44,987 nucleotides of DNA from Minisyncoccota bacterium (GCA_031291825.1 JARLIG010000012.1:1-44987); one strand, 5' to 3'; positions 15,392-24,465 are shown, counted from the first letter of the stretch. Made by a program: numbers and translations. Notes: generated by a model from the sequence alone, not told the origin.

Positions 15392-16249
15392 ATGATTTCA
15401 TATTTTCAAGCTATTGTTCTGGGAGCCGTTCAGGGGGTAACTGAACTCTTCCCTATTTCCAGCTTAGGACACAGCGTCATATTACCGAGCCTACTTGGTT
15501 GGCACATAAACCAAAATGATAATTTATTTTTAGTATTTTTAGTGGCCACTCATTTTGCCACTGCTTTAGCACTCTTTATATTTTTCTTTAAAGATTGGAT
15601 ACTAATTATTAAAGGATTCTTCCGTTCTATTAAAGAAAAATCAATAAAGCAAACAGATACACATGCAAAGCTTGGCTGGCTAATAATTTTGGGAACTCTT
15701 CCTGCTGGCATACTTGGATTTTTACTGCAGAAAAAAATACAATTACTCATCGCCTCGCCTTTTTATGTAGCTATCTTTTTGTTTTTTAATGGATGCATTT
15801 TATACGGCGCAGAGATGTTAAGAAGAAAGAAAGTAGAAACATCCCAAGCTAGTATTGATGAAAAAATTACAAAAATTTCTTATACTCAAGCTTTAAAGAT
15901 TGGATTCACAGAATGCTTGGCTCTAATTCCTGGATTTTCCAGAACTGGTTCAACCCTTACTGGCGGGCTATTGGTCGGACTAAATCATGAAGAAGCTGCG
16001 CGTTTTTCCTTTCTTTTAGCCACTCCGATTATTTTTGCTGCCGCAATTTTAAAACTACCTGACCTTTTTAAATCAAGCAACATACACACTATCGGCCCTA
16101 TTTTGTCCGGTTCTCTGGTTGCCATGACAGCTGCTTATTTATCTACTCGTTTTTTGACTCAATATTTTAAAACTAAAAAATTAACACCTTTTGCAATCTA
16201 TTGCATGGTTTTCGGAATCGGATCATTCCTACTACTTTATTTTAGATAA
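15392..16249 (+). CDS. uppP: undecaprenyl-diphosphatase UppP (BacA)
   Basis: 285 residues, many helices. The two catalytic segments are present: [19 protein letters not shown] with Glu18, and [16 protein letters not shown] (PGFSR at 180-184). UppP recycles undecaprenyl pyrophosphate to the monophosphate carrier for peptidoglycan and glycan export. Usual members read SSSGH; here the third Ser is Leu. TATACT lies 13 bases before the ATG. Its last 13 bases overlap msrA on the other strand. Confidence 0.9.
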   Translation: MISYFQAIVLGAVQGVTELFPISSLGHSVILPSLLGWHINQNDNLFLVFLVATHFATALALFIFFFKDWILIIKGFFRSIKEKSIKQTDTHAKLGWLIILGTLPAGILGFLLQKKIQLLIASPFYVAIFLFFNGCILYGAEMLRRKKVETSQASIDEKITKISYTQALKIGFTECLALIPGFSRTGSTLTGGLLVGLNHEEAARFSFLLATPIIFAAAILKLPDLFKSSNIHTIGPILSGSLVAMTAAYLSTRFLTQYFKTKKLTPFAIYCMVFGIGSFLLLYFR

Positions 16250-16725
16250 CTATCAAAATAAATTGCATGACATGTATATCCACCTGGATTTTTCTCTAGA
16301 TAATCTTGGTGATATTCCTCCGCTCTATAAAATTTTACCAATGGCTCTAAGGTTGTAACCACGGGATTTGGCCAGCGGTGAGATTTATTTACAATATCAA
16401 TAAAGTTTTCACCCTCTGTTTTTTCCTCTTCATTACCATAAAAAATCGCTGAACGGTAAGATGTTCCCCTGTCGTTTCCTTGTTGATTTAAAGTCGTCGG
16501 ATTGTGAATCTGAAAGAAAAAATCTAATAATTTTTTGTAAGAAGTTTTTTCAGTATCGTATTCAATCTCGACCGCTTCCGCATGACCTTCGTGGTTATGA
16601 TAATTTGGATTTTCCACTTTTCCACCAGTATAGCCGACAGTTGTATCAACAACGCCTGGTTGCTTACGAATCAAATCCTCTAATCCCCAAAAACATCCCC
16701 CTGCTAATACTATTTTTTTAATCAT
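16237..16725 (-). CDS. msrA: peptide methionine-S-sulfoxide reductase MsrA
   Basis: 162 residues with the catalytic GGCFWG near residue 9-14, [22 protein letters not shown], and the [13 protein letters not shown] segment. It reduces the S epimer of methionine sulfoxide. It is 10 bases downstream of msrB, and both follow dipZ, so methionine repair and thiol relay form one leftward unit. No export signal. Confidence 0.93.
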   Translation of the reverse strand: MIKKIVLAGGCFWGLEDLIRKQPGVVDTTVGYTGGKVENPNYHNHEGHAEAVEIEYDTEKTSYKKLLDFFFQIHNPTTLNQQGNDRGTSYRSAIFYGNEEEKTEGENFIDIVNKSHRWPNPVVTTLEPLVKFYRAEEYHQDYLEKNPGGYTCHAIYFDSYLK

Positions 16726-16735
16726 ATGTTTAAAA

Positions 16736-17116
16736 TTATTTATCCTGAGCTGTGTCTAAGAATTTTCCCGGAATAAATTTCATAGAAATGGAATTCACAC
16801 AATGACGAATATTTTTATCTGTTAATCCTTCGCCTGTAAATAAATGTCCTAGATGTCCACCACACTTAGCACAAGTTATTTCCGTACGCATACCATCTGC
16901 ATCCAAGCTTTTATGAATTGCTCCAGGTATCTCATCATCAAAAGATGGCCAGCCACAAGTAGACTCAAATTTATCTTTTGAATTATAAAGTGGAGCTTCA
17001 CATTGACGACAAACATAAACACCCGTCTCTTTGTTGTTTACATACTCGCCTTTAAATCTAGCTTCAGTGTCTTTGTCGATAATGACTCTTTTTTCTTCTG
17101 GTGTAAGTTGATTCAT
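16736..17116 (-). CDS. msrB: peptide methionine-R-sulfoxide reductase MsrB
   Basis: 126 residues: zinc cysteines in VCRQC and [20 protein letters not shown], and catalytic Cys in RHCVNSISM. It reduces the R epimer of methionine sulfoxide. Start taken at ATG 17116: a GTG seven codons upstream lies inside the hairpin repeat at 17125-17162 and would encode a tail not found in MsrB. Second gene of dipZ-msrB-msrA. Confidence 0.93.
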   Translation of the reverse strand: MNQLTPEEKRVIIDKDTEARFKGEYVNNKETGVYVCRQCEAPLYNSKDKFESTCGWPSFDDEIPGAIHKSLDADGMRTEITCAKCGGHLGHLFTGEGLTDKNIRHCVNSISMKFIPGKFLDTAQDK

Positions 17117-17124
17117 AATTTTTG

Positions 17125-17162
17125 AGACATTGGACACCTACTTTAGTAGATGTCCAACATCT
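17125..17162. repeat. nested-palindrome hairpin repeat, copy 2 (diverged)
   Basis: Arms AGACATTGGACACCTACT (17125-17142) and AGTAGATGTCCAACATCT (17145-17162) pair at 15 of 18 positions across a two-base loop. It sits in the gap between dipZ and msrB, within a probable operon. The core TTGGACA is shared with the other copies. Confidence 0.8.
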
Positions 17163-17177
17163 TTGTATTATTAATAA

Positions 17178-19013
17178 TTATCCAAACGTAAACGTATACG
17201 CGTCCAAGGTTCCATTTAAAACATCTATCTCTAAAGTATGCTCTCCGTAGTCTGTCCCTTGTATAATTTTATATAGTCTATTGTCTTTAATCAAGGCTGT
17301 ACTATCTGCATTGACGTCGGCTCCTCTATCCGTAGTCAAAGGCTCTCCGTCAACTAAAATTTTTATATTGGCGCCAAGCGCCGAGCTAGCGACAAAATAT
17401 AAATTTTTAGAATCATATTTGTAAATTATTTTAGCAGTGGTATCGCTAGTCTCAGCGTATTCAGGATTAAAATTCCAAGTACCTGATAAGTATAAACTGT
17501 TTGTAGAAATATTATCTGGAATCGAAAGCGTCTGTAAACCTGAAGTACTCTGAGTTCCGTTTGCCAAATACTCATTTCGATTGGAGCCAAAATAAGTTTC
17601 TGGACTATTTACTTGATTGGGACTCACACTTATCGCATCTGTCGGCGCCACGGTTCCTCCTGAAACATTTCCAGTTCCTAAAATATCGGCACGTTCCGCT
17701 AATGCTTTTTGGATGGCTTGCTCGGTTACATCATAATCCCCCTCTCCGGCATGGTCATGCACTATAAACCCATCGAGGTTTATTAAATATTCTCTTGGCC
17801 AATATTCATTTCCAAAAGCATTCCACGTGCCGTAATCATTGTCCATAACGACTGGATAATCTATACCCAAACTTTTTACCGCATTCTCTACATTGCTTTG
17901 CACTTTTTCAAAAGCAAATTCTGGAGTATGAATACTGATAATCTCCAAGCCTTGGTCTGAATATTTTTGATACCAAGCTTTCACATAAGGCAGAGTTCGC
18001 AAACAATTTATACAGCTATATGTCCAAAAATCAACCAGTACAACTTTTTTACCGACAAAATCCGAAAGCTTTATGGGCTGTCCATCGGTATTTATAAAAC
18101 CACTCGGGTCTGTAATTTCTGGCTCTTTTGGATAAATCAGAGACTCTGCTACAATGCGAGCTGCTTGTGACAAACTTGAAGTAACAGTTGCTGCACTATC
18201 CGTTTTAGTCGCGCCTGAGTTTGATGCGGTTGCAGGATTTGCAGTAATTCCACCAGTGACACTATTAACTGGCAAAGAATTATTATTTCCCCCCTGTACA
18301 GTCAGAAGTTTTTGTTCAATCTTCGTAACATCAAAAATATGGCTAGAAAGCGAAAGTTCAATCTTTTGGTCAAAACCAAAAACAATGGCAATACCTAAAA
18401 TCAAAAAGATTACACCAATAGTACGTTTAATCCATCCTCGATTATCCGAAGCAATTCCAAGTTTTTCTATCGCTTTTTGACTTAGGATACTAATGATTAA
18501 AAGAAACCCGCACAAGCCAACTACATAAGCTAGCAAATCCACAAGTCCTGCTCCAATACTTTTCGGTAGTACGGTAGCAAGAATTATAAAATAGGTTGGA
18601 CTACAAGTTGAAAAGACTGGACCCAGCGCAGCGCCCATAATTATATCTCCTGTAAAATTTTTTTTCTGGTAGCCAGTCGCCAACATGCGGTTAGAACCCA
18701 AATTTAATTTGCCGATTAATGGAATACTTTCCCAAATACCAGGGAAAAGCATTATAAAACCAAGAATAAAAATAATTACTCCAGAAAAAATCTGCCAAAA
18801 TGTTTGCGGAACATTTATAAAGACAGTACTGACTTTTAAAATCAGAGTAAATAAAATAACTGACAGACCGAGTGATAAAGTAACGACAAATGAATGAAGC
18901 TTGGTATTACCTTCCCCAATATTGCCACCTACGATTACAGGTAATAAAGAAAGGGTACACGGAGCAAGAACGGTTAAAACTCCAGCTAAAAATGAAATTA
19001 AAAATAAGATCAT
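17178..19013 (-). CDS. DipZ-like CcdA/thioredoxin/C-terminal domain fusion
   Basis: 611 residues in three parts. Residues ~1-215 are a CcdA/DsbD-type transmembrane electron carrier with two membrane cysteines (TVLAPCTLS near residue 19, and VFSTCSPTY). After a Ser/Thr/Ala-rich linker, ~300-440 form an exported TlpA-like thioredoxin with WTYSCINCLRT as the active site (CINC). Residues ~470-611 form a beta domain seen in DipZ proteins of mycobacteria. It would carry reducing power from cytosolic thioredoxin across the membrane. First gene of the unit with msrB and msrA. TATACT with an extended TG (19058-19063) lies ~45 bases upstream. No signal peptide is needed as the first helix inserts. Confidence 0.85.
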   Translation of the reverse strand: MILFLISFLAGVLTVLAPCTLSLLPVIVGGNIGEGNTKLHSFVVTLSLGLSVILFTLILKVSTVFINVPQTFWQIFSGVIIFILGFIMLFPGIWESIPLIGKLNLGSNRMLATGYQKKNFTGDIIMGAALGPVFSTCSPTYFIILATVLPKSIGAGLVDLLAYVVGLCGFLLIISILSQKAIEKLGIASDNRGWIKRTIGVIFLILGIAIVFGFDQKIELSLSSHIFDVTKIEQKLLTVQGGNNNSLPVNSVTGGITANPATASNSGATKTDSAATVTSSLSQAARIVAESLIYPKEPEITDPSGFINTDGQPIKLSDFVGKKVVLVDFWTYSCINCLRTLPYVKAWYQKYSDQGLEIISIHTPEFAFEKVQSNVENAVKSLGIDYPVVMDNDYGTWNAFGNEYWPREYLINLDGFIVHDHAGEGDYDVTEQAIQKALAERADILGTGNVSGGTVAPTDAISVSPNQVNSPETYFGSNRNEYLANGTQSTSGLQTLSIPDNISTNSLYLSGTWNFNPEYAETSDTTAKIIYKYDSKNLYFVASSALGANIKILVDGEPLTTDRGADVNADSTALIKDNRLYKIIQGTDYGEHTLEIDVLNGTLDAYTFTFG

Positions 19014-19057
19014 GCGAATTTATTGATAAATAAATTAATTAACTTACTAATAATTAA

Positions 19058-19063
19058 AGTATA
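19058..19063 (-). promoter_or_regulatory. extended -10 box for dipZ operon
   Basis: On the minus strand the sequence reads TGTTATACT, an extended -10 hexamer, giving a ~35-40 base leader before the dipZ ATG. Confidence 0.5.
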
Positions 19064-19077
19064 ACAAACGCATTTAT

Positions 19078-19101
19078 AAATGTAAAGGAGACTTTACATT
19101 T
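19078..19101. terminator. hairpin after DUF2178-like gene
   Basis: AAATGTAAAG and CTTTACATTT (10 bp) are separated by GAGA. It lies just after the stop of the gene at 19110 and next to the dipZ promoter. Stem is AT-rich and the T tract is short, so it may be a weak terminator. Confidence 0.5.
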
Positions 19102-19109
19102 ACTTATCT

Positions 19110-19472
19110 TTAAAGGTTTTTGTCACTCCATATTCTAGTGGTAATTTTAACTATAATCATTAATATCAAGGCAATTACCAGCCACGGATCTATCGAATGT
19201 GAATAGCCTTGCACAAGGATACCCAACATCAAGACAGCAGAGCCGACAAGAAAAGCATTTCTTCCAGCAAGAGTTCGGTGTATACCATCCCGTTCATCAA
19301 ATATTCTTTCTCTTAAAATAAAAGTAGCAAATATGCCAAAAATAATCAGCGCTAAGGCAAGCATTAGTATTACCATCATGTCTGGCATCCAAAAACGTAA
19401 AGGATTCAAAAGAAGAATCGTGATAACAACTAAGCAAGTAGCAACAATGATTTCTTTTATATTATTTTTCAT
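19110..19472 (-). CDS. four-helix membrane protein (DUF2178-like)
   Basis: 120 residues with four hydrophobic helices in two pairs, divided by a charged loop (LRERIFDERDGIHRTLAGRNAF). This loop, with DERD just before the third helix, resembles small membrane proteins encoded beside YozG/XRE regulators. The gene overlaps the regulator by 11 bases. Probably regulated by and with it. Function unknown. Confidence 0.6.
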   Translation of the reverse strand: MKNNIKEIIVATCLVVITILLLNPLRFWMPDMMVILMLALALIIFGIFATFILRERIFDERDGIHRTLAGRNAFLVGSAVLMLGILVQGYSHSIDPWLVIALILMIIVKITTRIWSDKNL

Positions 19473-19674
19473 ATACTATTTTGAATATTTTTTCCACTGG
19501 CAACTTAAAAAAAGCTGCAATTTTTAATGCTAATAATATGGACGGAGTATAATTCCCCTTCTCTATCGCAATAATTGTCTGTCTGCTTACGCTTAACTTA
19601 TTAGCCAATTCTTCTTGAGTGACATTTTGAGCAGTGCGCAAGCGATTAACTTCATTTGAAATATATTCATGCAT
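19462..19674 (-). CDS. XRE-family small HTH regulator
   Basis: 70 residues: a single HTH_3 domain (NRLRTAQNVTQEELANKLSV, then SRQTIIAIEKGNYTPS), ending in a short hydrophobic helix. The compact YozG/CopG-length XRE type commonly precedes a membrane protein gene, as here, where the next frame overlaps by 11 bases. Likely an autoregulator. Function of the pair is unknown. Confidence 0.85.
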   Translation of the reverse strand: MHEYISNEVNRLRTAQNVTQEELANKLSVSRQTIIAIEKGNYTPSILLALKIAAFFKLPVEKIFKIVYEK

Positions 19675-19731
19675 ATCTTATGACACAACTTTTACATAAC
19701 AAAAAGAATATGTCAACGCACTTAGTCGTTA

Positions 19732-20262
19732 TTATTTTGGCTTATTGCCGTATGCTTCATCTAAGACGTTTGTATCTGCCTCTGCCTTTGTAACTTCGAT
19801 TGTCCCATCAAGATGATTCGGTGGAGCATAGACTGTCCACAATTGTAATGGAATAGTACCGGTATTTATAAAATTATGTTCTGTCCCAGGAACCACTACG
19901 ACAATACTGCCCGGACCTATTGGAGTAGTTTTTCCGTCTAAAACTGCATTTCCAGTACCACTTACGAAATCTAAAATTTGTTCAGAATATGTATGGACTT
20001 CATCACCGACAACGTCTCCTGGAGGAATGCTCATCACAACAAGCTGACTTCTAGTGCCAGTAAAAAGAACTTTTCTGTAATCTGTATTATTCTCTGTTTG
20101 TTCAGTAATATTTCCTATATATGGCATACCAGCCTTACTATCTATTTGGGCCACACTATAAGCCACACCTTTACTGTTATCGTAAGAATGCACACCAATA
20201 CCAACAATAATTATTACAACGATTGTCGGTATTAGATAAAAAAACAAATTAATATTTTTCAT
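19732..20262 (-). CDS. membrane-anchored cupin protein
   Basis: 176 residues: an N-terminal anchor helix (NLFFYLIPTIVVIIIVGIGV) and an exported single cupin domain (about 70-155): PPGDVVGDEVHTYSEQILDFVSG with metal-type His and Glu, and VPGTEHNFINTG with the second His. Cupin-2 type; the exact role is unknown. An inverted GCCGC/GCGGC pair lies in its 5' leader at ~20300. Confidence 0.75.
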   Translation of the reverse strand: MKNINLFFYLIPTIVVIIIVGIGVHSYDNSKGVAYSVAQIDSKAGMPYIGNITEQTENNTDYRKVLFTGTRSQLVVMSIPPGDVVGDEVHTYSEQILDFVSGTGNAVLDGKTTPIGPGSIVVVVPGTEHNFINTGTIPLQLWTVYAPPNHLDGTIEVTKAEADTNVLDEAYGNKPK

Positions 20263-20390
20263 GATTGGATTGTTTTGAGGCTGTGCCGCACAACCACTAA
20301 AGCGCGGCTTTATTAATAAATAAGTACTATATAAAAAGCCGTTATGTAACAGTACATATTACAGAACTATTTGTGATTAAATATCTTATC

Positions 20391-21311
20391 TTATTTTTTG
20401 AAAACAAAAAGCTTATATAACAAAAAGAGTGCTGGCAAGAGAATAACCATACCCACAACGAAACTCCAAGAAATTAACATCAAAGATGCACTATCTGTAA
20501 CACTTGAGGCAAGTGTTGTAGTCGGATAAATAATATATGGCAAGTGCGCAATAAATAACGCCCAAAAAAGTGTAGTCATAAAAAAACAGAAGAAAATAAA
20601 ACTCCATATATATTTTTCGGATGATTCGGTAAATAAAATAATCACAATAAAGAAAATCATCAAGCTCGCAATGTATGTTTCTATATAATTGTTAGAAAAA
20701 AGATATGGCAAATCTTTGGCAATCGTAATTAAAAAAAATGTCGTTGAGAGAAAAAATAAAGTTCCACTTAATCGTAAAAATTTTGTCAAAGCTCCATTCT
20801 TCTTATAGACTCGAAAAAAAGCCAGTGTCATCGTGACAATAAAAGCAATCACACTTAAAGCAAACCAGAAATAAAGAGAAGTTTTAATGTATAAAATCCA
20901 TGAACCAGTTAAAAAATATAAAATAACTAAAGAAAAAAGTATAGGCACGACAAGACTAGCTAAAAAATATAGGATGTCGACAAATCGTGATTTTACATCA
21001 CTATATTGTTTAAACAGAATACAAATAATACGCACAGCAAAAATAGCCAATATCGTGAAAACGAGGGTAAACAAATCGGTTCCCCAACGAAGCGTTGCGC
21101 CAGGAAAACAAGCAAACATAGAAGTTAGAGAAAAAACCAAAAAAACTGTTGTTGTTTCCCAGATTGGATTTAAGTATTCATTTACCATATCCTTCTCATT
21201 GACTAAATTTGGAAACACAGCAAAAAGAGAAGAGCCAAATTCGATTGAAGAAAGCAGAAAATATATAAAGAGAGAGAAACAGGTTATAAAAAAAGCAAAA
21301 TTTTCTTGCAT
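20391..21311 (-). CDS. cydB: cytochrome bd quinol oxidase subunit II
   Basis: 306 residues with about eight helices. SSIEFGSSLFAVFPNLV, YLNPIWETTTVFLVF and FACFPGATLRW align with CydB positions. CydB supports heme binding and proton delivery for quinol oxidation and O2 reduction. It follows cydA after four bases and is the last gene of the operon. It is somewhat divergent and short for CydB (usually ~340-380). Confidence 0.85.
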   Translation of the reverse strand: MQENFAFFITCFSLFIYFLLSSIEFGSSLFAVFPNLVNEKDMVNEYLNPIWETTTVFLVFSLTSMFACFPGATLRWGTDLFTLVFTILAIFAVRIICILFKQYSDVKSRFVDILYFLASLVVPILFSLVILYFLTGSWILYIKTSLYFWFALSVIAFIVTMTLAFFRVYKKNGALTKFLRLSGTLFFLSTTFFLITIAKDLPYLFSNNYIETYIASLMIFFIVIILFTESSEKYIWSFIFFCFFMTTLFWALFIAHLPYIIYPTTTLASSVTDSASLMLISWSFVVGMVILLPALFLLYKLFVFKK

Positions 21312-21315
21312 ATTT

Positions 21316-22710
21316 TCAATTGGTCTTATTAATAAAATAATTCGTATCTAAATCCAATTTATTACGGTTATAGTGACGAATCAAAATCCAAGGAGTCAAA
21401 ATTAAAAGAATTGTATAAATACTCGGAAATATAGAGCCGAATTCAAGTACTGTTTTGGAAGTGGTAAAAGCTTCCGAAACAGTCATCACTCCTCTAATAA
21501 CATATGGCTGTCGACCCACTTCGGTGACCATCCAACCAAATTCCAGCGCTAAAAAAGAAGCTGGACTACTTAAAACCACTAAACCAAGCATTGGATGTGA
21601 AAAACTATATTTCCGTTTAAAGAAAAATAAAACAAAAAATAAAGTCACCACAAAAGCGATATACATACCAAAGAAAACCATCAAGTCAAACATCGCATGA
21701 ATCCAAAGCGGTGGCCAAGTATTCGAATCAAAATCGTCCAAACCCTTAACCACAGCCGTCGTTCTTCCAAAAGAAAGAAAACTCAAGAGCTTTGGTATTT
21801 TAATCGCATCTTCTAGCTGGTCATTTTTTTCAATACCACCGATTTCCATCGGCGCTTCAGCTTCAGTGTGCTCCGCCATTTCTGCTGCAGCGAATTTCAG
21901 TGGTTCATTGTTGGCGACATATCGTGCAGATTCATCGCCCGTAATAGTCATAAGAAGCGCAAACACTGCGCCAATAATCATCGTATAAACTAATGCCTTT
22001 TTACGATAATTTTGTAATTTTTTATGCTCTTCTTCATTCGGAACAATATTTTTTTTCTTTAATAGATGTTTCGTACGATGTTTATGAAAACCCAAGCTCC
22101 AAGCATATATACCAGCAAACACCAAAGCCGTCGTTAAGTAATAAGAAACGATAGAATGTGTCGTTTCAGTATAGGTCGCCTTGTTCAGCATTGCGGCAAT
22201 TGGATTGATATTCGAAACGACCCCGTTCACATATGTAAAACCAGCTGGACTATTCATCCATGCATTGGCAGTGGTGATAAAAAAAGCAGAAGCAACTGAC
22301 CCCAATACTATCGGTATAGAGCAAAGCCAGTGCGTATATTTATTTTTAAAACGGTCCCAAGAATATAAATAAATTCCAAGAAATATCGCTTCAATAAAAA
22401 ATGCAAAACCTTCCATATAAAAAGGTAGGCCAATAACTTTTCCAGCCAATGCCATAAATTTCGGCCACAACATTGTGAGTTGATTGGAAATAATCATTCC
22501 GGAAACTGCGCCGACGACAAAAAGCGTTGCCATCGCAAAAGACCAGCGCTTGGCCATAACAAAAAAATCGTTATCCTTTCTAGTGATAGCGATAAGTTCA
22601 GCTAGGGAAATAAGTAAAGGAATACCAACTCCAAATAAAGCAAATAAAATATGAAAGCCAAGAGAATCTCCCATAAAAACTCGTCCAGCAGAAAGTGAAT
22701 TCGAATTCAT
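21316..22710 (-). CDS. cydA: cytochrome bd quinol oxidase subunit I
   Basis: 464 residues. Conserved heme ligands appear in place: His20 in GFHILFALFG, His185 in TETTHSIVSYYLTT, and a Met (about 344, in FDLMVFFG) matching the b558 axial Met. Glu100 and Glu107 (YMEGFAFFIEA) match the b595/d-site acids. VTEVGRQPYVIRG is the usual GRQPW region with Tyr replacing Trp. The Q-loop is short, as in CIO-type oxidases. It oxidises quinol and reduces O2 to water. Together with NDH-2 (542) it could make a minimal respiratory chain. Confidence 0.93.
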   Translation of the reverse strand: MNSNSLSAGRVFMGDSLGFHILFALFGVGIPLLISLAELIAITRKDNDFFVMAKRWSFAMATLFVVGAVSGMIISNQLTMLWPKFMALAGKVIGLPFYMEGFAFFIEAIFLGIYLYSWDRFKNKYTHWLCSIPIVLGSVASAFFITTANAWMNSPAGFTYVNGVVSNINPIAAMLNKATYTETTHSIVSYYLTTALVFAGIYAWSLGFHKHRTKHLLKKKNIVPNEEEHKKLQNYRKKALVYTMIIGAVFALLMTITGDESARYVANNEPLKFAAAEMAEHTEAEAPMEIGGIEKNDQLEDAIKIPKLLSFLSFGRTTAVVKGLDDFDSNTWPPLWIHAMFDLMVFFGMYIAFVVTLFFVLFFFKRKYSFSHPMLGLVVLSSPASFLALEFGWMVTEVGRQPYVIRGVMTVSEAFTTSKTVLEFGSIFPSIYTILLILTPWILIRHYNRNKLDLDTNYFINKTN

Positions 22711-22733
22711 AATAAAATTATATCACAAAATAT

Positions 22734-23195
22734 TTAGGCAAGATTCAAGGTATCTACTCTGGCAGAATTTTCTTTTGGACTAAAATAGGCATCATAATAA
22801 AAGAAAATTCCAGAAAAAACTGCTACAAGCCAACAAATCAAAAATAGCATAGAAAAAACACTATGCAGTTTAAAATAATTTATTCCCTTTCTATAGTTTT
22901 TCCAAGCGAGACCCATAAATATCAACAAGGCTACAAACATTACCAAAGAAAAAATACCGTGAAAAATTGCTAGGTCTAAAATCAAACTTGGCATTTTGGG
23001 TTCATTTTTTACGTTGCTAATCGCCCGGTACGTCATATAACTTATATTAAAAGCAATTTCATAAGCTAGCGCTATAGCAACTATCTTGAAGGGAAACTTA
23101 TTTTTTTTATATCCAGAGTAAAAAACATAAAGAATACTGATTGTCACAATCGTTTCAGTAAAAAGCGTGAAAGTGCTAAAGAATGGTATATTCAT
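22734..23195 (-). CDS. four-helix membrane protein, first gene of the cyd operon
   Basis: 153 residues, four hydrophobic helices, with His in IFHGIF and KLHSVF near helices 3 and 4. It lies 23 bases ahead of cydA and in the same direction, so likely co-transcribed. It is not CydX or a Cyd assembly ABC subunit. Paired His might bind heme, as in small membrane cytochromes or DUF420-like proteins, but this is an inference. No function assigned. Confidence 0.65.
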   Translation of the reverse strand: MNIPFFSTFTLFTETIVTISILYVFYSGYKKNKFPFKIVAIALAYEIAFNISYMTYRAISNVKNEPKMPSLILDLAIFHGIFSLVMFVALLIFMGLAWKNYRKGINYFKLHSVFSMLFLICWLVAVFSGIFFYYDAYFSPKENSARVDTLNLA

Positions 23196-23291
23196 ATAAA
23201 TTATGTAAGTAGTCTAATTTTAACATATTTTATGGTTAGAGCACAGAAAGAAAAATTATCTACTATAATATTTGTTTATAGATTATTGGTA

Positions 23292-23320
23292 TTTACAATA
23301 ATAAATTTTTGTGTTAATAT
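23292..23320 (+). promoter_or_regulatory. sigma70-type promoter of a small gene
   Basis: TTTACA (23292-23297), 17-base spacer, and TAATAT (23315-23320). Predicted start near 23327 gives a 40-base leader carrying TAGC-N5-GCTA and GGAGGG before the ATG at 23367. Confidence 0.65.
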
Positions 23321-23366
23321 CTAAATGAATATCGGGTAGCTTGATGCTAGCTCGGAGGGAGAACAC

Positions 23367-23507
23367 ATGGTGATAACAGGAATCGTTGACTCAATCAAGG
23401 AGGAGATGTGTTGGTATAAATTACTCCTCCCAAACTGGCTGCTACGGTGGCAAGAACGTCGTGCACACAAAGCAGCTACTGCGGAGCAGTTGCAGAAAAG
23501 AAAGTAA
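23367..23507 (+). CDS. 46-residue small protein with strong RBS
   Basis: Starts ATG at 23367, preceded by GGAGGG (23354-23359) at proper spacing. Protein reads MVITGIVDSIKEEMCWYKLL, then LPNWLLRWQERRAHKAATA and a Lys/Arg/Gln-rich end. An amphipathic or membrane-attached helix is possible (WYKLLLPNWLLRW). The gene has its own promoter and is followed 14 bases later by a strong terminator. Not recognised. The use of a leader with SD differs from most core genes here. Confidence 0.6.
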   Translation: MVITGIVDSIKEEMCWYKLLLPNWLLRWQERRAHKAATAEQLQKRK

Positions 23508-23520
23508 TCGCCATTTTGGC

Positions 23521-23564
23521 AAAGATGGCTCGCGCGACAATGTCACGCGAGCCATCTTTTTTTT
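23521..23564 (+). terminator. strong intrinsic terminator
   Basis: A 14-bp stem, AAAGATGGCTCGCG paired to CGCGAGCCATCTTT, with an inner GAC/GTC extension, followed by eight T. High GC stem compared with the AT-rich surroundings. Confidence 0.92.
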
Positions 23565-23622
23565 AATAAAAATAAGTACCTTTAGATAGCTACCATTTGG
23601 ATAATTTGATAAAATCAATCTT

Positions 23623-23874
23623 ATGATGAAAAAAGATACCATCGCTAGTATGCCACACAAAATTCCAGCAGATCTACAAAAAGCTCTTACGTCTTCGCCG
23701 GGAGCTATGATGACGTGGAAAGACACTACTCCACTCGCACACAATGAATGGATATGCTGGGTTATATCAGGTAAAAAAGCAGAAACAAGAGATATGCGCA
23801 TCAAAAAAGCAATATCAAAACTTACAGGCGGAATGCGTAGACCTTGTTGTTGGGCTGGTTGTACTCATCGTTAA
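23623..23874 (+). CDS. YdeI/OmdA-family C-terminal domain protein
   Basis: 83 residues matching the C-terminal half of YdeI/OmpD-associated proteins: an early ALTSSPGAMMTWKDTTPLAHNEWICW segment, AETRDMRIKKA, then the diagnostic RRPCCWAGCTHR. The family normally has a DUF1905 N domain of comparable size; it is absent here. YdeI proteins contribute to antimicrobial peptide resistance in Salmonella. Function here unknown. TAAAAT ends seven bases before the ATG. Confidence 0.7.
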   Translation: MMKKDTIASMPHKIPADLQKALTSSPGAMMTWKDTTPLAHNEWICWVISGKKAETRDMRIKKAISKLTGGMRRPCCWAGCTHR

Positions 23875-23916
23875 AATATTTAAGCACGTCAAAAAATAGT
23901 TGAAGCTTGCTAATTT

Positions 23917-24465
23917 TTAGCTCTTTACTTCCTTGACTATTTGAATGCTCGTTTTTTCTAAAAGATCTTCTCGCAGCTTTTCGGCAATATTAGAATCAAT
24001 CACCTCAAAAATTCCTTCTGACTCCCCTTCTTTATCTTTTTCATCATTACCAGCGGTTAAAACAATCAGCCTGCTGACACCCATCAGCTTGTGAAAAAAA
24101 GTTTGTTCAATGTCTAAATCTTGAATTTGCCTATACGGTATAGATACTTCTTTTTTATTAAAAATTCCACGACTAATATCAAAGGAATCCACGTCTAAAG
24201 TAAAAGTACGACTTATATAATTCAACCAGCTTATGAAAAATCCCAATAAAATCACAATAATAGAAATAACAAAAAATCCAATCGTAAGATAATTCACTAT
24301 GGCAATAGACGCATTCCATGGTAAAAGAAAAGATATTTTTGAAACTATAATATTATTTAAGGAATAAAAAATAAAAGATAAAATCAGCAATAAAAGACCG
24401 ACTGGTATACTCTTGGAGAGATAATAGTAAAATACTTTAATACCTAATTTTTGCTTAGTGCCCAT
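23917..24465 (-). CDS. bacterial PH-domain membrane protein (YdbS/bPH_2-like)
   Basis: 182 residues: two hydrophobic helices (~20-45 and ~60-85), then a bPH_2 domain with SRTFTLDVDSFDISRGIFNKKEVSIPYRQIQDLDI, the typical YxxIQ element after the second helix. Family function is unclear, likely membrane-protein scaffolding. ATG at 24465 follows TATAAT (24472-24477) by six bases, ruling out the longer reading from 24492. Confidence 0.75.
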   Translation of the reverse strand: MGTKQKLGIKVFYYYLSKSIPVGLLLLILSFIFYSLNNIIVSKISFLLPWNASIAIVNYLTIGFFVISIIVILLGFFISWLNYISRTFTLDVDSFDISRGIFNKKEVSIPYRQIQDLDIEQTFFHKLMGVSRLIVLTAGNDEKDKEGESEGIFEVIDSNIAEKLREDLLEKTSIQIVKEVKS

